In this document: positions 19,076 to 24,807 of the stretch, piece after piece
Numbering within the stretch: position 1 is the stretch's first letter
Layout of the letters: each line of letters starts with the position of its first letter
NCBI GenBank assembly: GCA_016649585.1
Contig: JAENXH010000002.1
Coordinates: 1-24,807 of the forward strand
Reading direction: 5' to 3'
Length of the DNA stretch: 24,807 nt
DNA from: Methanosarcinales archaeon
GTDB taxonomy: Archaea > Halobacteriota > Syntropharchaeia > Alkanophagales > Methanospirareceae
Notes under the pieces: model-generated
The model's database searches: none
Told to the model about the DNA's origin: nothing
What the model saw: the letters and a program-made list of their open reading frames with translations, nothing else
Position numbers and translations under genes: made by a program

Positions 19076-19134
19076 TACCTACATACGCCAATTCACGAGC
19101 GCTCAACATTATTACAAAATTCAGGTTGTAAAAA

Positions 19135-19240
19135 ATGAGCAAGAAGGTTCAGCTAAAGGGAGGTATATGCGAAGTAAGTTTCGGATATAACTCCAAAATG
19201 GAAGGATATACGAACTCGAGTTTGGATATATCGAAGAGAT
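19135..19240 (+). pseudogene. 5' stub of an interrupted native gene
   Basis: The ATG at 19135 opens a frame reading MSKKVQLKGGICEVSFGYNS, then KMEGYTNSSLDISKRYE. From about 19240 onward the frame runs on to 19482, but only as the antisense of the transposase gene, so the continuation is chimeric. Thus the first 35 codons look like the true start of a host gene (59 bases after hisG, same strand) that was cut by the insertion. I do not recognise the protein. The gene's remainder is not evident on the far side (20107-20221). Confidence 0.45.
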
Positions 19241-20106
19241 ATGAAATCGCGTTTAAAAAAGAGGCACTTCTCGGTGGCTATCCCGAATCGCTTCAAGCCG
19301 CCGATTGCGTGCTCTACCAGGACTCTGAATCCGCTGATGGCCTTATTCCTGGCCTTCTCGGCATCCGACAATTCGCCTCCTTTTGGCTTCTTCTTCGGCA
19401 TCATAACCGTTGCTGCCGGATAATCCCTCTCAACACCTGTGAAGCCCAGATCCAGCCACAACACTATGCTTTTGGGGAATAGCCCCGGCGGGAACAGTTC
19501 TTTAAACATGCCGAAATCGTGCTTTTTACCCTCGGCGGGCGGGCTTAGATACCCAATCCGCCTGTTCTTATCGACGATGAGTATGTTCTTGCGCGTGTGC
19601 GCCTTCTTCTTGCCTGAATAGTTCGCCTTCTGCTTCTCGCGGTCTTTAGGCCTCTGGATCGGTCGCTCAGTACCGTCGATGAATAAGTCCTTAACGCCAG
19701 GGAATAGCTCTAACAACTCTTCTACAGTGCTTATTTTCCGTTCCGGCAATACCATCTTCTTCTCAAGCACGTTCTCCGCCATCAACATCAATTTCTGGAC
19801 ATTACGGCATGCATTGGACCTATCCAGATCAAATAACAACCCTAAGACGTCAAAAGTGGGATAGCACTTATAATAAAAGAGAATGAAAAATAATTTCTCC
19901 GTATGAGTCCTCAAATTTCCTATTCTGCCACCACATGGTCTCCTTCACAGAACACCCTGCGAAACGCCTCGCTCGTATCGAATCAGCCTCTCCTTTTGAG
20001 GCTCACGGTAGAAACTGGCCACCAGAAGCTTAAATTCAGGTGCGGATAGCCCCGTAGTGGCTCTTATCAACCTATCACTACTTAAAGCCCTGTTAACGCT
20101 TATCAT
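19153..20106 (-). pseudogene. Decayed IS5-like DDE transposase
   Basis: The reading begins at an ATG at 20106 (MISVNRALSSDRLIRATTGL) and continues in the same frame to GGRIGNLRTHTEKLFFILFY, but is broken by a TGA at 19945-19947. An open frame from a TTG at 19914 covers the catalytic domain: DLFIDGTERPIQRP (first Asp), YLSPPAEGKKHDF, VLWLDLGFTG (second Asp), VEHAIGGLKRFGIA (Glu). This is the DDE_Tnp_4 / IS5-group pattern. Homology appears to stop at KRDFIS near 19240; the rest to 19153 is read through the interrupted host gene. The C-terminal tail expected for the family is therefore missing. No terminal inverted repeats could be identified with certainty. It looks non-functional. Confidence 0.75.
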
Positions 20107-20221
20107 AGTTGATACCACATAGCATATCCAATTTAAAAGCCTCTTAGTGAAGATCGCCCTTAATTAGCAACAAGTCTATTATATATCTGTCTTAATTTTA
20201 GCGGCTTGCTAAAGCGAACAT

Positions 20222-21271
20222 TTACGCTTGAATGAACGCTATTCTCTCCTCGCCCTGTATTTTAGCAAATTCCCCCACCACCCTTTTATTGTCCGTAAAG
20301 ACATCCGATTTGCCACTACGGATTTTTCCGATAATTTCATCATAGATTGTACGGTGCTGCTCGAGGTAAACCTCGTACAGCAACTCAATAATCGGCTGGT
20401 AATTCCCTTCATTCCCTTCTTCAACAGCGTCAAGATACTTCTCTCTGTGCCCCAAGTCCAAAAAGAGCTTCGGATACCCGTTTTGTTGCAACACGAAATT
20501 GAGCAACGCTCTTCCGAGTCGTCCATTTCCGTCAGTGAAAGGATGAATGGTAACGAATTTTGTATGGAGCATGATAGCGAGTTCGAGTGGATGCCGCTTG
20601 CGTCTATTCGTTCTATACCACGAAATCAACTCGTGCATCTGATTTGGTATTTCAAACGGCGGTGGAGGCACATACTCCGCCGTTTCTATGTACACCTGGA
20701 TGCGTCTATACTCACTTGAAGACACGGAAAGATTACGCATGATTAGGGTATGCATCTTCTTGATCAGCCGCTCAGACACATCCCCTTTATATGACGCGAT
20801 AAACTTCTCAAGCTCTTCAAAGTTCACGAGCTCATAAACTTCTCGAAGAGATTTGCCTTCAGGTGTTATGCTATGCTCAAACAGTTCTTCCGCCTGTCGT
20901 GTGGTTATCGTATTACCTTCGATAGCCGTGGTTCCCTGTGCGTAGTGCACAAAAACAGCTTTCTCATACCGTTTAAATTCATCCGGATATACTTCCTTAA
21001 AAATCCGGTAGCCGTACCTCAATCGCTCTAACGTTAACGCTTGGTCTTGGTCAAGGTAGGCGCAGCGAAGTTTTTTAAGTCTATAATCAGTGTATGTTTT
21101 TAACTTGATTCTTTCAAATTCGTTTAATTTATCTACAAATCTATCCGTGGTGATTTTACTCAATCTACCGACATAGAACGTAATAGTAGTCGTTTTACAG
21201 TTAACCGTTACCTTATCTCTCAAATAAAGATATTTATACCCTTTAATAATCTTAATCTCTAATTTTAGCAT
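20222..21271 (-). CDS. Fic-domain protein (probable AMPylase)
   Basis: Fic proteins transfer AMP (or related groups) from nucleotides to protein hydroxyls. The catalytic loop HPFTDGNGRLGRAL matches the HPFx[D/E]GNGRxxR consensus fully (about residues 243-254), with a flap region upstream (EYVPPPPFEIPNQM). An inhibitory helix motif TTAIEGN ([S/T]xxxE[G/N]) precedes the domain (about 114-120), marking the class II, self-inhibited type. The frame is open to an ATG at 21292, but I prefer the ATG at 21271 (MLKLEIK, 349 aa), because a TATA box at 21304-21313 puts the transcription start near 21282. The N-terminal 100 residues are not recognised. It sits between IS debris and clpB; no antitoxin partner is adjacent. 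Its target is unknown. Confidence 0.9.
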   Translation of the reverse strand: MLKLEIKIIKGYKYLYLRDKVTVNCKTTTITFYVGRLSKITTDRFVDKLNEFERIKLKTYTDYRLKKLRCAYLDQDQALTLERLRYGYRIFKEVYPDEFKRYEKAVFVHYAQGTTAIEGNTITTRQAEELFEHSITPEGKSLREVYELVNFEELEKFIASYKGDVSERLIKKMHTLIMRNLSVSSSEYRRIQVYIETAEYVPPPPFEIPNQMHELISWYRTNRRKRHPLELAIMLHTKFVTIHPFTDGNGRLGRALLNFVLQQNGYPKLFLDLGHREKYLDAVEEGNEGNYQPIIELLYEVYLEQHRTIYDEIIGKIRSGKSDVFTDNKRVVGEFAKIQGEERIAFIQA

Positions 21272-21303
21272 GGTATAATAAACGCCGTACATATTTAAAA
21301 AGA

Positions 21304-21313
21304 TTTTATAAAT
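21304..21313 (-). promoter_or_regulatory. Promoter of the Fic gene
   Basis: On the minus strand TATTTATAAA is a good archaeal TATA box. Usual spacing gives a start near 21282, between the two candidate ATGs, so only the downstream ATG (21271) would be inside the transcript. Confidence 0.5.
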
Positions 21314-21402
21314 AGGTTAACTTCTGTAATTGCCGTTACTTTTCTTAACGTCGCTAAAATAACTCTTTCGAGCAAATTCTAACAAAGCCAAAACGCAGGC
21401 AA

Positions 21403-21441
21403 AAGTTCATAAATGATACATTCTACTTTTTTATTGGTGAT
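21403..21441 (+). promoter_or_regulatory. clpB promoter and ribosome binding site
   Basis: AAGTTCATAAATGATAC contains a TATA-like core at about 21405-21415, with a start expected near 21435. GGTGAT at 21436-21441 matches the 16S anti-Shine-Dalgarno and lies 5 bases before the ATG. I see no CIRCE-like inverted repeat. Confidence 0.4.
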
Positions 21442-21446
21442 GATTT

Positions 21447-24029
21447 ATGAGACTTGATAAACTGACTGTAAAGGCGCAAGAAGCACTGCAGGAAGCAAAG
21501 AACCTTGCGGACAAGTACAATCAGCAGCAGATAGATGTGGAACACCTCTTGTTAGCCTTGGTTGAACAACCAGAAGGTATTGTTATCCCGATATTGCAGA
21601 AAATCGGCGTTGATATTGACCAGCTCAAAGCACGGCTCGATGAGCATTTACGTTCACAACCTCAGGTATATGGCGCAGGTGGTATCGATCAGCTCTACAT
21701 ATCACCGAGATTGAATAAGGTGCTGGAAGCTGCATGGAACGAAGCGCAAGCGATGAAAGACGAGTACATGAGCACCGAGCATATGCTGCTTGCGATTGCA
21801 GACGAGGCGGAGCCTTCGTCACCGCAGATCCTTAAAGGCATGGGTGCGACAAAGGACAGGATCTACGAAGCCTTAACGGGGATTCGTGGTGGGCAGCGGA
21901 TCGTAGATCAAACTCCAGAGGATAAGTATCAGGCGTTGGAACGATATACGCGTGACTTAACAGAACTCGCGCGTCAAGGGAAGCTCGACCCGGTAATCGG
22001 TAGGAACGATGAAATCCGTCGGGTTATGCAAGTCCTCTCACGACGCACGAAGAACAATCCGGTGCTTATAGGCGATGCAGGCGTAGGAAAGACCGCGATA
22101 GCTGAAGGCTTAGCACAGCGCATTGTCAATGGCGACGTCCCGGAGACGCTGAAGGATAAGCGTGTTTTAGCGCTCGACATGGGCGCATTAATCGCCGGTG
22201 CAAAGTTCAGGGGTGAGTTTGAAGACCGTCTCAAAGCGGTATTAAAGGAGATTGATGAAGCTGCGGGTCAGATTGTACTCTTTATTGATGAATTGCACAC
22301 AGTGGTAGGCGCAGGTGCGGCAGAAGGTGCGATAGACGCCTCTAACATGCTCAAACCCGCACTGGCGCGCGGCGAACTCAGATGTGTCGGTGCTACCACG
22401 ACAAATGAATATCGTAAATACATCGAAAAGGACGCAGCATTGGAACGGCGATTCCAGCCGATTACAGTCCGTGAACCATCGGAAGAGGATACAATTTCGA
22501 TTCTGCGCGGCTTAAAGGAGCGATACGAACTGCATCACGGTGTGCGGATTCGGGATTCTGCTTTGGTTGCTGCGGCCACGCTTTCGAGTAGATATATCAC
22601 CGATAGATTCCTGCCGGACAAGGCGATTGATGTCATTGACGAAGCTGCTTCTAAGTTGAGAACCGAGATTGACAGTATGCCAGTCGAGATTGACGAGGTA
22701 GAACGAAAAATCAGGCAACTGGAGATTGAGGAGCAGGCGTTGAAGCGAGAGAAGGACAAAGCATCTAAGGAACGGCTTGAGAAGCTCAGGAAAGAACTGG
22801 CAGGCTTAAAGGAGAAAGGCAACCAGCTCAAAGCGCGATGGCAGAATGAAAAAGAGATTATACAAAAGACAAGAGAAATCAAAGCGAAGATTGACCAGAC
22901 GAAGTTAGAAGAGCAACAGGCTGAACGCAGTGGCGATTTAGAGCGTGTGGCAAAAATCCGATATGGCACGCTGGTCGAACTGCAAAATGAATTGAATGCA
23001 CAGAACGAGAAACTGCAAGAGATACAGAAAGACCAGATGATGCTCAAAGAGGAGGTTGATGAAGAGGACGTTGCGGAGGTGATTGCGAAATGGACAGGGA
23101 TTCCCGTCTCTAAGATGTTGGAAGGCGAGACCGAGAAACTGCTCCATATGGAAGACCGCCTGAAACAGCGTGTTGTGGGCCAGGATAAAGCGATTTCGCT
23201 GATTGCCAATGCGATTAGACGGGCACGAGCAGGTCTAAGCGATCCAAGTAGACCTATAGGGTCGTTTATATTCCTCGGTCCGACGGGCGTCGGGAAGACA
23301 GAACTCGCAAAGGCACTGGCAGAATTCCTGTTCGATGATGAACGAGCGATGGTGCGTATGGACATGTCGGAATTCATGGAGCGGCACTCAATTGCACGGC
23401 TCATCGGCGCGCCACCGGGCTACGTAGGATATGAAGAGGGAGGATTCTTAACCGAAGCCGTGCGCAGAAAACAGTACACTGTGATCCTCTTTGATGAAAT
23501 CGAGAAGGCGCATAACGACGTCTTCAATCTGCTGCTTCAAATCTTAGACGACGGTCGTCTCACCGATGGTCATGGCAGAACCGTGAACTTCAAAAACACC
23601 GTGATTATCATGACTTCTAACGTTGCGACTCCGTTCATACATGAACTGAGCGGAAAGGAGTTGGAAGAAAAGGTAATGGAAGCGCTGAAAGCGCGGTTCC
23701 GACCTGAATTTCTGAATCGCATTGATGAGAATATCATATTCAATCCGTTGGGCATGGACGAACTAAAGATGATTGTGGGCATTCAAATGCGGTATCTGCA
23801 AGACAGACTTGCAGAGAAGAAGCTTACGATTGCCGTGAGCGACAGCGTAAAGGAATTGATAGCGAGTAAAGGCTTTGACCCTGTATTCGGGGCACGACCG
23901 GTAAAGCGAACAATTCAACGGCTGGTAGAAGACCCGTTATCCATGCAGATTTTGAATGGCGAGTTCAATGAGGGCGATACGATCAAGGCTGATGTTTCGG
24001 ATGGAACGATAGTGTTTTCACGCGCTTAG
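21447..24029 (+). CDS. clpB: ClpB-type AAA+ protein disaggregase
   Basis: ClpB pulls proteins out of aggregates, normally with DnaK, in the cytoplasm. The 860-aa protein is full length. It has an N-terminal Clp repeat domain (about 1-145), a first AAA+ domain with Walker A GDAGVGKT (about 209) and Walker B VLFIDELHTVVG, a coiled-coil middle domain (about 410-535; ERKIRQLEIEEQALKREKDK onward) that separates ClpB from ClpA/ClpC, and a second AAA+ domain with GPTGVGKT (about 611), VILFDEIEKAH and LNRIDENIIF. No ClpP-binding IGF/IGL loop was noticed. It resembles bacterial ClpB throughout, which in archaea usually means ancient transfer. No dnaK, dnaJ or grpE lies in this window. Confidence 0.97.
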   Translation: MRLDKLTVKAQEALQEAKNLADKYNQQQIDVEHLLLALVEQPEGIVIPILQKIGVDIDQLKARLDEHLRSQPQVYGAGGIDQLYISPRLNKVLEAAWNEAQAMKDEYMSTEHMLLAIADEAEPSSPQILKGMGATKDRIYEALTGIRGGQRIVDQTPEDKYQALERYTRDLTELARQGKLDPVIGRNDEIRRVMQVLSRRTKNNPVLIGDAGVGKTAIAEGLAQRIVNGDVPETLKDKRVLALDMGALIAGAKFRGEFEDRLKAVLKEIDEAAGQIVLFIDELHTVVGAGAAEGAIDASNMLKPALARGELRCVGATTTNEYRKYIEKDAALERRFQPITVREPSEEDTISILRGLKERYELHHGVRIRDSALVAAATLSSRYITDRFLPDKAIDVIDEAASKLRTEIDSMPVEIDEVERKIRQLEIEEQALKREKDKASKERLEKLRKELAGLKEKGNQLKARWQNEKEIIQKTREIKAKIDQTKLEEQQAERSGDLERVAKIRYGTLVELQNELNAQNEKLQEIQKDQMMLKEEVDEEDVAEVIAKWTGIPVSKMLEGETEKLLHMEDRLKQRVVGQDKAISLIANAIRRARAGLSDPSRPIGSFIFLGPTGVGKTELAKALAEFLFDDERAMVRMDMSEFMERHSIARLIGAPPGYVGYEEGGFLTEAVRRKQYTVILFDEIEKAHNDVFNLLLQILDDGRLTDGHGRTVNFKNTVIIMTSNVATPFIHELSGKELEEKVMEALKARFRPEFLNRIDENIIFNPLGMDELKMIVGIQMRYLQDRLAEKKLTIAVSDSVKELIASKGFDPVFGARPVKRTIQRLVEDPLSMQILNGEFNEGDTIKADVSDGTIVFSRA

Positions 24030-24065
24030 GTTCTCAGTTTTTGCACCAGGAAGGAAGCGGAAAAA

Positions 24066-24807
24066 ATGGAAAAAGGGTATATTACAGAGCTATTCAGCTC
24101 TTTTCAAGGTGAAGGGCCGTATGCAGGTAAGAGACAGATATTCATTAGATTCGCAGGCTGCCGCCTATCCTGCTTCTATTGCGACACGGCCTATGCACGT
24201 GATCCCAAGCCGGGATTTTGCACGGTTTTTGGCAACGAAGCATCTTCCAAGAACAGGTCTATTAAAAATCCACTGCCTTCAACGCTTGTGATTGACTTTG
24301 TGAAGGAGCTTATCACGCCAGACCTCCACAGTATCTCATATACCGGTGGAGAACCGCTTTTATCCGCTTCTTTTCTAAAAGAAATAGCAAAGGAAGCGAA
24401 AAGCATGCATTTAAAGAATTTTATAGAAACAAACGGGTATTCAGCAAGCGCTTTCGCATCCATAGCCGATTACTTTGATTTCGCATCTATTGACGTCAAG
24501 CTGAGTAACCATCAAGCAGTAGCGGAAAAGGATTACGACAATCTGTATCGCAACGCGATGAACTGCATAAAAATCGCTGCGGACAAGGGATTAGAAACGA
24601 TAGTCAAGGTGGTGGTGCTAAAAAACACCTCCTCGGAGGAAATAGAAAAGATATGCAGCGATCTCGCAGACTTTAATGATAATGTAAAGTTTGTGTTACA
24701 ACCGGTTAACGTTCCGCCAGATTTACAAGATGCGGATATTGTACCAAATATAGAAGAACTCTTTGCGCTTTCAGAAACAGCAGGACTGTTTTTACAGGAC
24801 GTAATGG
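24066..24807 (+). CDS. queE: QueE-like radical SAM enzyme (3' end outside window)
   Basis: This frame has no stop before the window ends. It starts at ATG 24066 (MEKGYITELFSSFQGEGPYA), with AAGGAAGCGG just upstream and 36 bases after clpB. The radical SAM cluster motif CRLSCFYC (CxxxCxxC; Cys32, 36, 39) and TGGEPLL (about 93) are present, as are IETNG and DVKLSN. The FQGEGPYAGKRQIFIRFAGC block is typical of 7-carboxy-7-deazaguanine synthase, which makes the precursor of archaeosine and queuosine. About 53 residues separate the Cys motif and TGGEP, with an insert (DPKPGFCTVFGNEASS) that is longer than in short bacterial QueE. At least 247 aa are encoded here. A related deazapurine or other family role is possible. 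Confidence 0.85.
   Translation, partial: MEKGYITELFSSFQGEGPYAGKRQIFIRFAGCRLSCFYCDTAYARDPKPGFCTVFGNEASSKNRSIKNPLPSTLVIDFVKELITPDLHSISYTGGEPLLSASFLKEIAKEAKSMHLKNFIETNGYSASAFASIADYFDFASIDVKLSNHQAVAEKDYDNLYRNAMNCIKIAADKGLETIVKVVVLKNTSSEEIEKICSDLADFNDNVKFVLQPVNVPPDLQDADIVPNIEELFALSETAGLFLQDVM

Noticed and set aside
22535..23404. 289-codon frame opposite clpB
   Set aside because: It is a Ser-rich antisense shadow of clpB's conserved middle and second AAA+ domains.

Overview
The window is archaeal, and the 16S rRNA points to ANME-1 (anaerobic methanotrophic archaea, 'Ca. Methanophagales'). On the plus strand, positions 8345-8362 read exactly as the ANME-1 350 FISH probe that I recall from the literature. 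The protein content agrees with a euryarchaeon: GINS, archaeal primases PriS and DnaG, aIF2-alpha, ribosomal proteins L44e and S27e, Nop10, TATA/BRE-type promoters, and an rRNA operon with a spacer tRNA-Ala.

Layout. (1) 1-138 is the 3' relic of an IS1-like transposase, followed by two unrecognised small genes on the minus strand, one of them a membrane protein with a 42-bp tandem duplication. (2) 1019-3573 is a translationally coupled redoxin plus class III (anaerobic) ribonucleotide reductase pair. (3) 3861-8711 is a minus-strand rRNA operon in the order 16S, tRNA-Ala, 23S, tRNA-Cys. It has recognisable processing stems around both rRNAs, and no 5S gene was seen. (4) 8952-10916 holds malic enzyme and an orphan fumarase beta subunit, transcribed divergently from one shared AT-rich promoter element. 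(5) 10946-12374 holds argJ, preceded by a small overlapping reading frame, and tRNA-Val transcribed the other way. (6) 12527-18021 is an information-processing block. Plus-strand dnaG converges on a minus-strand cluster priS, GINS, L44e, S27e, aIF2-alpha, Nop10 and a PAC2-family protein. Nop10 (14579-14734) and S27e (15638-15817) are very short genes found by direct reading. (7) 18188-19075 is long-form hisG. (8) 19135-20106 is a decayed IS5-like transposase with an in-frame stop, which truncates a native gene of unknown function. (9) 20222-24807 holds a Fic-domain protein, a full-length ClpB disaggregase, and a QueE-like radical SAM gene that runs off the right edge.

Taken together this is mostly a conserved housekeeping stretch of an anaerobic archaeon: anaerobic dNTP synthesis, C4-acid metabolism, arginine and histidine synthesis, ribosome production, initiation of replication and translation, and protein quality control. 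Accessory DNA is confined to the left edge and to about 19.1-21.3 kb. I do not see CRISPR arrays, prophage genes or a clearly novel multi-gene system. The most interesting items are the two membrane/soluble small genes next to an IS relic, the coupled small ORF in front of argJ, the ArgJ active-site insertion, and the IS-interrupted gene beside Fic.
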